Positions 1-7,095 of a DNA stretch of 10,601 bases are shown here, piece by piece. Below the pieces are notes generated by a model that did not search any database, had not been told where the DNA came from, and was given only the letters and a program-made list of their open reading frames with translations. The stretch lies in NCBI GenBank assembly GCA_018065765.1, contig JAGHSR010000135.1, forward strand, positions 1 to 10,601, given 5' to 3'. The DNA is from Candidatus Colicola coprequi. Its GTDB lineage: Bacteria; Bacteroidota; Bacteroidia; Bacteroidales; Paludibacteraceae. Position numbers and translations under genes: made by a program. Positions within the stretch are counted from its first letter, which is position 1, and each line of letters opens with the position of its first letter.

Positions 1-1
1 C

Positions 2-202
2 AAAGAACTCATACAACTCATCGCAGCACTCCTCATGTGTCTCTTCGGCTGTGGACTGCTCGTCGCAGGTCTGGTCATTGACCCGCCCGGAGTCATTGAC
101 CATACCGTTCTTGTCGCGTTCGGGGAAATTCTTACTTTTGCCGGCAGCCTCATCGGTATCGACTACCACTACCGCTACCGCTATCCCCCCAAACAACCCT
201 AA
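2..202 (+). CDS. Small two-helix membrane protein, 3' end only (lysis/amidase-module type)
   Basis: Partial gene running in from the left edge: 66 residues then TAA at 200-202. The frame is open from base 2 and the true start lies outside the window. Visible residues form one hydrophobic helix at about 3-23 (LIQLIAALLMCLFGCGLLVA), a short loop with DPPGVIDH, a second hydrophobic stretch (VAFGEILTFAGSLIGI), and a short charged end (DYHYRYRYPPKQP). The layout PPxGxID...VLxAxGExxxFAGxxxGIDYHYR resembles, from memory, a family of about 70-90 residue membrane proteins in Bacteroidetes genomes and phages that often sits near N-acetylmuramoyl-alanine amidases; a holin-like role is only inferred. The gene to the left would decide this. 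An overlapping reading starting at base 51 is a shadow with low-complexity sequence. Confidence is good that this is coding, low on function. Confidence 0.6.
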   Translation, partial: KELIQLIAALLMCLFGCGLLVAGLVIDPPGVIDHTVLVAFGEILTFAGSLIGIDYHYRYRYPPKQP

Positions 203-204
203 AA

Positions 205-250
205 ACTCTCCATTCTTATTTCTCAATTCTCATTTCTCCATTTTTCCATT
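205..250 (-). repeat. Degenerate 7-base tandem array, reverse-strand orientation
   Basis: On the + strand the units are CTCCATT (208-214), CTTATTT (215-221), CTCAATT (222-228), CTCATTT (229-235) and CTCCATT (236-242), ending with an 8-base TTTCCATT. Read on the - strand this is a run of AATGGAG/AAATGAG/AATTGAG-like heptads. It begins three bases after the stop codon of the upstream partial gene. Its outer 12 bases (205-216) reappear in inverted orientation twice after the ATPase gene (1569-1580 and 1583-1594). No spacers are present, so it is not a CRISPR array. Function unknown. Confidence 0.8.
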
Positions 251-257
251 CAAAAAA

Positions 258-289
258 TTTGCGTAATTAAAAATTTTGCAGTACCTTTG
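258..289 (+). promoter_or_regulatory. Bacteroidetes-type promoter for the ATPase gene
   Basis: TTTG at 258-261 and TACCTTTG at 282-289, separated by 20 bases, match the known Bacteroidetes sigma factor consensus (TTTG around -33, TAnnTTTG around -7). Transcription would start near 295-297, giving an untranslated leader of about 85 bases that contains the heptad array at 323-364. The 11-base core AGTACCTTTGC (280-290) is identical to that in the promoter upstream of frdC. Confidence 0.8.
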
Positions 290-322
290 CCGGCCTAATC
301 GAAGCGCGCGGGACGCGTGCGC

Positions 323-364
323 AATGCACGATGCACAATGCACGATGCACGATGCACGATGCGC
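323..364 (+). repeat. Six-unit heptad array (AATGCAC/GATGCAC) in the ATPase leader
   Basis: Six consecutive 7-base units: AATGCAC, GATGCAC, AATGCAC, GATGCAC, GATGCAC, GATGCGC. The hexamer TGCGCA occurs at both ends (318-323 and 360-365). Because 7 is not a multiple of 3, the six ATG triplets (324, 331, 338, 345, 352, 359) fall two in each reading frame. CGTGC at 316-320 can pair with GCACG at 326-330, and with the same bases in other units, so a leader hairpin with several registers is possible. The array lies between the promoter and the chosen ATPase start. Confidence 0.9.
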
Positions 365-381
365 AAACAACAATAGGAATT

Positions 382-1566
382 ATGCTGGATAGTTTTTATC
401 AAACACACGAGTTCTTAGTTACTCACGTCAATGTACCCATCAGGCGCACACTGATGGACGAAATCAATTGGGATGACCGTCTTATCGCAATCAAAGGCGG
501 TCGAGGAGTCGGTAAAACGGATTTTCTATTGTCGTACGCCAAAGAATTGCTTGCACGCGAGCCCGGCAAGGCACGCGAAACACTCTATGTCAATTTCAAC
601 AACTTCTATTTTGCGCAGCATTCACTCTACGAGTTTGCGGGCGAGTTCGTCCGGGCAGGAGGGAAGACGCTGCTGTTAGACCAGACCTTCAAGTATCCGA
701 ACTGGTCTAAAGAGTTGCGCGATTGTTATTTTCACTACACCAATCTGCACATTGTTTTCACCGCGTCGCCCGTGATGCGGCTGATAGAAGGCAATCAGGA
801 TATCGGACATCTGGTTAAGATGTACAACCTTCGCGGACTGAGTTTCCGTGAGTACCTGAATGTTAAGTTGCACACCAACCTGCCTGTTTATTCTCTTCAC
901 GAGATCCTGACCAACCATGAGCAGATAGCCACACAGGTCTGTTCCCATGTGAAGCCGCTGTACTACTTTGAGGACTATCTGCGCGAGGGATACTACCCTT
1001 ACTACAACGAGGAGCATAATTTTACCGACCAGTTGCTCAAAATCATGAACATGATGTTGGAGGTGGATATCCTGTTGGTCAAGCAGATAGAGATTCCCTA
1101 TCTGAACAAGATCCGTCTGCTGCTTAACCTGTTGCTTGAGGAATTGCCTTGCAGTCTGAACGTCAGTCACTTGGCTGAAGCTACCGATACATCCCGTGCA
1201 ACGATCATGAACTACATCAAGTATCTCAAAGATGCCCGTCTGCTCAACTTGCTGTACGCCGACGGAAAGGAATATCCGATGAAGCCGGCAAGGGTCTATT
1301 TGCAGAACCCCAATCTGTGCTACGTCTCCTCCACACGACAAGTGGCCATGCAATCCGTGGCAGAGACGTTCTTCTACACAGCGCTGCACGGTATTCATAA
1401 GCTCAACGCCACCGAGAACGCAACCTTCCTGGTGGATGGGCAGATGAAAATAGACGTGCTGGACCAAGTCCCACCTAAGGCAGGGTTCCGCTATACCGCC
1501 GTCGCGGACTTGGAACACGGACACGGCAAACAACTGCCGTTGTGGATGTTTGGGTTCTTATACTAG
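382..1566 (+). CDS. AAA_14/DUF4143-type ATPase with altered Walker B
   Basis: 394-residue protein, the usual size for this Bacteroidetes-rich family of P-loop ATPases, whose cellular role is poorly known. Walker A is GGRGVGKT (residues 39-46). The Walker B region reads LLLDQTFKYPNWSKEL with D100-Q101, where the family has Asp-Glu, followed by the expected KYPNW signature. The next strand (HIVFTASPVMRL, T127-P130) corresponds to the usual TGSS sensor region, and LRGLSFREYL matches the family motif. A winged-helix-like stretch (TSRATIMNYIKYLKDARLL) precedes the DUF4143 part, which ends LPLWMFGFLY. In the C-terminal part FLVDGQMKIDVLDQ seems to lack the Glu-x-Gly-Gly-Lys pattern I remember for relatives. 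The reading frame is open from 331, but residues encoded there come from the heptad array, so ATG 382 (MLDSFY, after AGGAAT) is preferred. The gene has its own promoter and is flanked by heptad arrays, suggesting an inserted or accessory unit. Confidence 0.88.
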   Translation: MLDSFYQTHEFLVTHVNVPIRRTLMDEINWDDRLIAIKGGRGVGKTDFLLSYAKELLAREPGKARETLYVNFNNFYFAQHSLYEFAGEFVRAGGKTLLLDQTFKYPNWSKELRDCYFHYTNLHIVFTASPVMRLIEGNQDIGHLVKMYNLRGLSFREYLNVKLHTNLPVYSLHEILTNHEQIATQVCSHVKPLYYFEDYLREGYYPYYNEEHNFTDQLLKIMNMMLEVDILLVKQIEIPYLNKIRLLLNLLLEELPCSLNVSHLAEATDTSRATIMNYIKYLKDARLLNLLYADGKEYPMKPARVYLQNPNLCYVSSTRQVAMQSVAETFFYTALHGIHKLNATENATFLVDGQMKIDVLDQVPPKAGFRYTAVADLEHGHGKQLPLWMFGFLY

Positions 1567-1567
1567 A

Positions 1568-1605
1568 GAGAATGGAGAGTGGAGAATGGAGAGTGGAGAA
1601 TGAAA
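1568..1605 (+). repeat. Heptad array (AATGGAG/AGTGGAG) after the ATPase stop
   Basis: Immediately after the ATPase stop codon (1564-1566) the units AATGGAG (1571), AGTGGAG (1578), AATGGAG (1585), AGTGGAG (1592) and a decayed AATGAAA (1599) alternate, giving a 14-base higher-order period. AGAATGGAGAGT at 1569-1580 and 1583-1594 is the reverse complement of 205-216. The array fills most of the 59-base gap before nifJ, leaving little room for a separate nifJ promoter. Confidence 0.88.
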
Positions 1606-1625
1606 CTAAAAAAAATACATAAGGT

Positions 1626-4600
1626 ATGAAAGAGAAGAAATTTATGACGTGTGACGGGAATGCTGCTGCGGCGCATATAGCGTATATGTTTACAGAAGTG
1701 GCTGCCATCTACCCGATCACCCCGTCATCGCCTATGGCGGAAAATGTAGATGAATGGGCTGCCGCCGGCAGAAAGAATATGTTTGGCGAAACAGTGATGG
1801 TGCAGGAAATGCAAAGTGAAGCCGGTGCAGCCGGTGCTGTACACGGCAGTTTGGCAGCCGGTGCACTCACTACCACGTTTACAGCATCGCAGGGCTTGCT
1901 GCTGATGATTCCCAATATGTACAAGATTGCCGGCGAATTGACCCCCACCGTCTTCCACGTGTCGGCGCGCACGCTCGCAAGTCATGTGCTTTGCATCTTC
2001 GGTGACCACCAAGATGTGATGGCTTGTCGCCAAACAGGTTTTGCCATGTTAGCAGAAGGGAGTGTGCAGGAAGTGATGGACCTTGCCGGGGTGGCTCACC
2101 TGAGCACCATCAAGAGCCGTGTTCCTTTCCTCAATTTCTTCGACGGCTTCCGCACGTCACACGAGTACCAAAAGATTGAAGTGGTGGATATGGAGGACTT
2201 GCGGCCGTTGGTGGACATGGAGGCATTGGAAGCATTCCGCAAACGTGCACTCAGCCCCATGCGACCCGTGATGCGAGGCATGGCGGAGAACCCCGACGTC
2301 TTCTTCGCCCATCGTGAATCAAGCAATACGTACTACGACGCTGTCGCCGATATCGTCAGCGATTATATGGATCGTATATCCGAGATCACAGGCCGCAAAT
2401 ATCGTCCGTTCTCCTACTACGGTGCTGCCGATGCCGAGAATATCATTATTGGCATGGGTTCGGCATGCGAAGCGATTCGCGAGGTGATAGACTACGAGAA
2501 CCTAAACGGCAAGAAACTCGGTATGATCAACGTACACCTCTATCGTCCGTTCTCACTCAAATACCTGAAGGAGGCTCTCCCTCAGTCGGTTAAGCGTATC
2601 TGCGTATTAGACCGAACCAAAGAGCCCGGCGCAAATGGCGAACCTCTCTACTTGGACGTTAAGGATGCTCTCCAGGAATTAGGCTTGGGTAATATCTTAG
2701 TTGTCGGCGGCCGTTATGGCTTAGGCAGCAACGATACAACTCCTGCCCAGATGTTGGCCGTGTATGAGAACTTGGCACTGCCTATGCCTAAGAACCACTT
2801 TACCGTGGGCATCAACGACGACGTCACCTTTACCTCTCTGCCCGTTGGGGAAGAGATAGCCATGGGCGGCAAGGGGATGTTCCAAGCTAAGTTCTACGGT
2901 TTAGGCGCGGACGGTACCGTGGGAGCGAATAAGAACTCCGTTAAGATTATTGGCGAAGGGACCGACAAGTATTGCCAAGCCTATTTCAGTTACGACAGCA
3001 AGAAATCGGGAGGGTTCACTTGCTCGCACCTGCGCTTTGGTGACGAACCGATTCACTCAACCTACTTGGTTACCACACCTAACTTTGTGGCGTGCCACGT
3101 GCAGGCTTATCTGCAAATGTACGACGTTACACGCGGTTTGCAGAAGAACGGCACTTTCCTGCTCAATACAATATGGGATGCAGAGGAACTCAAACGCAAC
3201 TTGCCCAATCGGGTCAAGAAATACTTTGCCGACAATAACATCCAAGTCTATTTCATCAACGCGACCAAGATTGCACAAGAAATAGGGTTGGGCAACCGCA
3301 CCAACACCATCCTGCAATCTGCTTTCTTCCGCATCACGGAGGTCATTCCGGTAGAAAAAGCGGTTGAGGAAATGAAACATTTCATTGTCAAGTCCTACGG
3401 CAAGAAGGGCGAAGATGTGGTCAACAAGAACTACGCAGCAGTGGATCGTGGTAATGAGTACCACCTGCTGGCTATTGACCCCGCGTGGTCTAATCTGAAG
3501 ACCGATGCAGCCGTGAACGACGACGATGAACCCGCATTTATAACGCAAGTGGTTCGTCCTATCAATGGGCAAGATGGCGACTTGCTGCCCGTGTCCGCTT
3601 TTCGCGGCATAGAAGACGGTACGTGGCCAAGTGGTACGGCTAAATACGAAAAACGCGGGGTGAGCGCTTTTGTTCCTGTTTGGAATGCGGACAACTGTAT
3701 CGAGTGCAACAAGTGCGCTTATGTCTGCCCTCACGCATGTATCCGTCCATTCGTCTTGGATGACGAGGAACAGAAAGGCTTCGCGGCTGCTACACGCGAA
3801 ATGAAAGCCCCCGCTGCTCTCAAAGGCATGCACTTCCGTATGCAGGTCGGCGTGATGGACTGCTTGGGCTGTGGCAACTGCGTAGATGTCTGCCCGGGTA
3901 ATCCCAAAACAGGCAAAGCCCTACAAATGGTAGCCCTCGAAAGCCAAATGGCTGAAGCCGGCAATTGGGATTATTGCGTGACTCACGTCAAGTCCAAACA
4001 AGACCTGATTGATGTTCAGCAGACTGTCAAGAACTCACAGTTTGCCACTCCTCTGTTTGAGTTCTCCGGAGCTTGCTCGGGTTGCGGCGAAACACCATAC
4101 CTCAAACTCATCAGTCAACTCTTTGGCGACCGCGAGATCGCAGCCAACGCTACCGGGTGCACGTCCATCTATTCAGGTTCTGTGCCTTCTACCCCTTACA
4201 CCACCAACGAAAAGGGATACGGTCCGGCTTGGTCTAACTCCCTGTTCGAAGACTTCTGCGAATACGGACTAGGCATGCAGATTGCTCACCGCAAAATCAA
4301 AGAACGTCTGGAACGCTTGATGCGTCAGGGATTGGAATGCACCCAATGCTCGGATGAACTGAAGGCAATGTTCACGGAGTGGATAGAGAACAAAAACAAT
4401 GCCGAAGTTACCAAACGTCTCTACGAACCCATGCTGGCGGCTATGACCGCGTGCGGTTGCGATACCTGCAAGCAGATTCTTCAATACAAAGACCATATAG
4501 TCAAACGCTCCCAATGGATTATCGGTGGGGACGGCGCTTCGTACGATATCGGTTACGGAGGCTTAGACCACGTCATCGCGTCGGGAGAGGATGTCAATAT

Positions 4601-5165
4601 CCTTGTACTGGATACCAAAGTTTATTCCAACACGGGCGGTCAGGCGTCTAAGTCCACACCTCTTGGAGCTATTGCTAAGTTTGCAGCCGCAGGCAAGCGT
4701 GTTCGCAAGAAAGACTTGGGTATGATAGCCACCACCTACGGCTATGTCTATGTCGCTCAGGTGGCTATGGGAGCAGACCAAGCACAAACACTCAAGGCCA
4801 TCCGCGAAGCAGAGGCTTATCCGGGACCATCGCTCATCATCGCGTATGCTCCGTGCATCAACCACGGTCTGAAAGCCGGTATGGGCAAGTCGCAAGCAGA
4901 AGAAGCCAAGGCAGTTGAATGCGGCTACTGGCACTTGTGGCGATACAACCCACAACTCGAAGCTGAGGGCAAGAATCCGTTTGCATTGGATAGCAAAGAA
5001 CCTAACTGGGATAACTTTGAGGATTATCTCAAGGGCGAAGTGCGCTTCGCTTCTGTGATGAAACAGTTCCCGGCAGAGGCTGCTGAACTCTATGCTGCTG
5101 CCAAGGAAAATGCACAGTGGCGCTACCGTAGCTACCAACGTATGTTGAATACGGTTTGGCAATAA
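1626..5165 (+). CDS. nifJ: Pyruvate:ferredoxin (flavodoxin) oxidoreductase, single-chain
   Basis: Cytoplasmic 1179-residue enzyme that decarboxylates pyruvate with CoA to acetyl-CoA and CO2 and passes two electrons to ferredoxin or flavodoxin. Length and domain order match the fused homodimeric family. The N-terminal thiamine-diphosphate pyrimidine-binding domain carries YPITPSSPMAE (from Y29) and FTASQGLLLMIPNMYKIAGE, with R115 in VSARTLASH at the position of the substrate-contacting Arg. The gamma-type domain has GADGTVGANKNSVKIIGE; the EKR segment (KYEKRGVS) follows. Two 4Fe-4S sites are complete: C691, C694, C697, C701 and C746, C749, C752, C756. The proximal cluster ligands are C817, C820, C845 and C1077. 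The TPP-binding domain shows GGDGASYDIGYGG (from G967) and KVYSNTGGQ (998-1006). ATG 1626 gives the usual MK-rich start just before the conserved TCDGN motif; AAGG at 1621-1624 is a weak ribosome-binding match. No promoter was recognised upstream. A beta-barrel gene follows after 21 bases. Confidence 0.98.
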   Translation: MKEKKFMTCDGNAAAAHIAYMFTEVAAIYPITPSSPMAENVDEWAAAGRKNMFGETVMVQEMQSEAGAAGAVHGSLAAGALTTTFTASQGLLLMIPNMYKIAGELTPTVFHVSARTLASHVLCIFGDHQDVMACRQTGFAMLAEGSVQEVMDLAGVAHLSTIKSRVPFLNFFDGFRTSHEYQKIEVVDMEDLRPLVDMEALEAFRKRALSPMRPVMRGMAENPDVFFAHRESSNTYYDAVADIVSDYMDRISEITGRKYRPFSYYGAADAENIIIGMGSACEAIREVIDYENLNGKKLGMINVHLYRPFSLKYLKEALPQSVKRICVLDRTKEPGANGEPLYLDVKDALQELGLGNILVVGGRYGLGSNDTTPAQMLAVYENLALPMPKNHFTVGINDDVTFTSLPVGEEIAMGGKGMFQAKFYGLGADGTVGANKNSVKIIGEGTDKYCQAYFSYDSKKSGGFTCSHLRFGDEPIHSTYLVTTPNFVACHVQAYLQMYDVTRGLQKNGTFLLNTIWDAEELKRNLPNRVKKYFADNNIQVYFINATKIAQEIGLGNRTNTILQSAFFRITEVIPVEKAVEEMKHFIVKSYGKKGEDVVNKNYAAVDRGNEYHLLAIDPAWSNLKTDAAVNDDDEPAFITQVVRPINGQDGDLLPVSAFRGIEDGTWPSGTAKYEKRGVSAFVPVWNADNCIECNKCAYVCPHACIRPFVLDDEEQKGFAAATREMKAPAALKGMHFRMQVGVMDCLGCGNCVDVCPGNPKTGKALQMVALESQMAEAGNWDYCVTHVKSKQDLIDVQQTVKNSQFATPLFEFSGACSGCGETPYLKLISQLFGDREIAANATGCTSIYSGSVPSTPYTTNEKGYGPAWSNSLFEDFCEYGLGMQIAHRKIKERLERLMRQGLECTQCSDELKAMFTEWIENKNNAEVTKRLYEPMLAAMTACGCDTCKQILQYKDHIVKRSQWIIGGDGASYDIGYGGLDHVIASGEDVNILVLDTKVYSNTGGQASKSTPLGAIAKFAAAGKRVRKKDLGMIATTYGYVYVAQVAMGADQAQTLKAIREAEAYPGPSLIIAYAPCINHGLKAGMGKSQAEEAKAVECGYWHLWRYNPQLEAEGKNPFALDSKEPNWDNFEDYLKGEVRFASVMKQFPAEAAELYAAAKENAQWRYRSYQRMLNTVWQ

Positions 5166-5186
5166 ATATAACTTAACTGACAAAAT

Positions 5187-6269
5187 ATGAAATTGAACAC
5201 ACACACACGCGCGCTCAGGCAAGGACTCATACTCGTTGCTCTGATGGCGTTTTCAATGACAATGTCGGCACAACATGGTTTTGAAATAGGCTTTCGTGGC
5301 GGTACATCGGCCATGACTTATGTGTCGGAGTATGGTAAATGGGTACCCAATATCAATGCCGGACTGGATTTGTCCTACAAGTACAAGTCGCAGCACTACG
5401 TGGGCTTCCGCATAGGCGTTTCGGCGGATTTCTCGCAAAGCGAGTTCAAGGCTACCAATCTTACCGATACTTACGTCGTTCCGGCTGCTATGGAGTACGA
5501 CGGAGACATGTTGCGCGTCAATTACCAAATTGGTACGTTCCGCGAATATGACCGCCAGTTGATGGTTTCTGTGCCGGTGCAGATTGGCTTCTTTGGCAAC
5601 AAATGGTCTTTCTTTGTAGGACCTAAATTATCACTGCCTATTATGGGCTGGTATCAGCAGAAATTGGACTATGCCAATCTGTGGGTCGAAAACACCGTAA
5701 CACAAGTCACTGTAGGTAGCCCTACCGCCACTCCGGATGACCGAAACGATGGTTCACGGCAGGGAGGGCTGGATTTCGTTTATTCCGCAGGGAACAAAGA
5801 GTACTATCAAACCAACAGTATGCCCATGGACAAAACGGTCTTTCCTCAGTTTATGGTTTCGTTGGCGGGCGACTTCAACTTCGAGATACCCGTTCGTGAC
5901 AAAGGTGCCTTCGGTATAGGCGTTTATGCCGATTTCGGTATGTACACGTACGGAGACGGTTTTATGTACCACAATCTGTCCAAAACCAATAATGTCTCAA
6001 CGATGAGCCTGTCGTCTATGATGGTTTCGCCTCCATTTGAACGCCAATACGAATCGGTGCTAAAGGCTAATATGGCGGAGGGGCAGTCGCAGGGAATGTC
6101 ACAACTCGTTAGCAAATACGGTTATTTCGCTTGCGGAATCAAACTATCCTACACCATTTGGAACGAGTCTCAGTCCAAACTGCGCATCAAACAGGCTCAA
6201 CGCCGATACAACAAGATTTGTCGTTGTGTGGGTGTTCGTCAACGCAGAAATGTTAATCGTCAGTTCTAA
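5187..6269 (+). CDS. Predicted outer-membrane beta-barrel protein with basic C-terminal tail
   Basis: 360-residue protein of no family I can name. A signal peptide is clear: basic start (MKLNTHTRALR), hydrophobic core LILVALMAF, and SMTMSA|QHG with likely cleavage after A28. The mature part alternates polar and hydrophobic or aromatic residues in strand-length segments separated by Asp/Asn/Gly-rich loops (for example GFEIGFRGGTSAM, HYVGFRIGVSADF, LMVSVPVQIGFF, WSFFVGPKLSLPIMGWY, GAFGIGVYADFGMYTY, FACGIKLSYTIW), as in Bacteroidetes outer-membrane barrels. A long loop around 175-215 is rich in Asp, Asn and Gly. After the last strand come about 35 residues with 11 Lys/Arg, one acidic residue and a CRC pair, ending in Phe. 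There is no OmpA-type domain. It lies 21 bases after nifJ and 2 bases before panB, so co-transcription is likely, but no functional link to either is evident. A (AC)n(GC)n run lies in codons 4-9. Confidence 0.8.
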   Translation: MKLNTHTRALRQGLILVALMAFSMTMSAQHGFEIGFRGGTSAMTYVSEYGKWVPNINAGLDLSYKYKSQHYVGFRIGVSADFSQSEFKATNLTDTYVVPAAMEYDGDMLRVNYQIGTFREYDRQLMVSVPVQIGFFGNKWSFFVGPKLSLPIMGWYQQKLDYANLWVENTVTQVTVGSPTATPDDRNDGSRQGGLDFVYSAGNKEYYQTNSMPMDKTVFPQFMVSLAGDFNFEIPVRDKGAFGIGVYADFGMYTYGDGFMYHNLSKTNNVSTMSLSSMMVSPPFERQYESVLKANMAEGQSQGMSQLVSKYGYFACGIKLSYTIWNESQSKLRIKQAQRRYNKICRCVGVRQRRNVNRQF

Positions 6270-6271
6270 TT

Positions 6272-7087
6272 ATGTATCTCAATTCAGATAGACAAAAAAT
6301 CACAACGGCTCGCCTTCGCCAGATGAAACAGGACGGCGAGAAGATAGCTATGCTCACCAGTTACGATTTTACGCTTGCTTCCCTCGTGGACGAAGCAGGG
6401 GTGGATATGTTCCTCGTGGGCGACTCTGCTTCCAATGTGGTTTGCGGCAATGCCACTACTCTACCTATCACGGTGGATGAAATGATTTTTCTCACGCGCG
6501 GAGTGGTGCGAGCAGCCAAACATGCGTTGGTTGTTATAGATATGCCCTTTGGCAGCTATCAAGTGTCTGAGACCGAAGCTGTTGCTAATGCTATCCGTAT
6601 GCTCAAGGAGAGCGGGGCTGATGCTGTCAAACTGGAGGGCGGTGAAGAAATCCTCCCGCAGATTCGTCACATGATTCAAGCCGGTGTGCCGGTGTGTGGG
6701 CACCTCGGCTTGACCCCTCAGAGTGTCAACCAGTTTGGCGGATACGGCTTGCGCGCCAAGGAACAAGCAGAGGCAGACAAATTGTTGCATGACGCCAAAC
6801 TCCTTGATGAAGCCGGCTGCTTCGCCATCGTGTTGGAGAAGATTCCGGCTAACTTGGCAGCCGAGGTGACGCAAGCGGTTGCTTGTCCCGTCATTGGAAT
6901 AGGAGCCGGAAATGCTACCGATGGACAGGTGCTCGTTCTGCACGATATGTTGGGACTCAATCAGGGATTCAAACCCAAGTTCCTCCGCCACTTTGCTTCG
7001 TTGGCTGCTGACGTGAAAAACGCTGTTGACGCCTATGTGACGGCAGTCAAGGATTCTACTTTCCCTTCTGCCGAAGAACAATATTAG
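6272..7087 (+). CDS. panB: 3-methyl-2-oxobutanoate hydroxymethyltransferase (ketopantoate hydroxymethyltransferase)
   Basis: 271-residue cytoplasmic enzyme that transfers a hydroxymethyl group from 5,10-methylenetetrahydrofolate to 2-oxoisovalerate, giving ketopantoate, the first committed step to pantothenate and CoA. Full family length. Motifs in order: AMLTSYDFTLA (26-36), FLVGDSASNVV (D51), LPITVDEM, VIDMPFGSYQ (D90), AVKLEGG (E122), VCGHLGLTPQS (141-151), VLEKIP (E189) and GIGAGNATDGQVLVLHDMLG. By spacing, D51, D90 and E122 correspond to the metal-site acids of E. coli PanB (D45, D84, E114) and E189 to catalytic E181. It starts 2 bases after the beta-barrel gene's stop, without a Shine-Dalgarno sequence, and the permease starts 8 bases downstream. 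panC and panD are not in the window. CoA supply fits with the neighbouring acetyl-CoA-forming enzyme, but the association may be accidental. Confidence 0.97.
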   Translation: MYLNSDRQKITTARLRQMKQDGEKIAMLTSYDFTLASLVDEAGVDMFLVGDSASNVVCGNATTLPITVDEMIFLTRGVVRAAKHALVVIDMPFGSYQVSETEAVANAIRMLKESGADAVKLEGGEEILPQIRHMIQAGVPVCGHLGLTPQSVNQFGGYGLRAKEQAEADKLLHDAKLLDEAGCFAIVLEKIPANLAAEVTQAVACPVIGIGAGNATDGQVLVLHDMLGLNQGFKPKFLRHFASLAADVKNAVDAYVTAVKDSTFPSAEEQY

Positions 7088-7095
7088 TTCACCCC

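Noticed and set aside
323..364. Possible CRISPR or iteron origin
   Set aside because: Units are 7 bases, directly abutting and without spacers; no cas genes, replication initiator or AT-rich unwinding region is next to them.
331..381. ATG 331 as the ATPase start (411 residues)
   Set aside because: The extra residues MHNARCTMHDAQ are encoded by the heptad array itself and match no part of the family; ATG 382 gives a normal N-terminus.
676..1533. Antisense 285-codon open frame opposite the ATPase
   Set aside because: It is the mirror of a well-supported gene; the translation is Val/Gln/His-rich without any family motif, and no promoter or conserved start supports it.
1545..1552. GATGTTTG as a -7 element of a nifJ promoter
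   Set aside because: One mismatch to TAnnTTTG and no TTTG at the proper distance upstream; it also encodes the conserved ATPase C-terminus.
3057..3833. Antisense 258-codon open frame opposite nifJ
   Set aside because: It lies over the conserved gamma and ferredoxin domains of nifJ, and its sequence has no recognisable motif.
4563..5222. Antisense 219-codon open frame opposite the nifJ 3' end
   Set aside because: It covers the TPP-binding domain of nifJ; Cys- and Ser-rich composition with no motif indicates a shadow frame.
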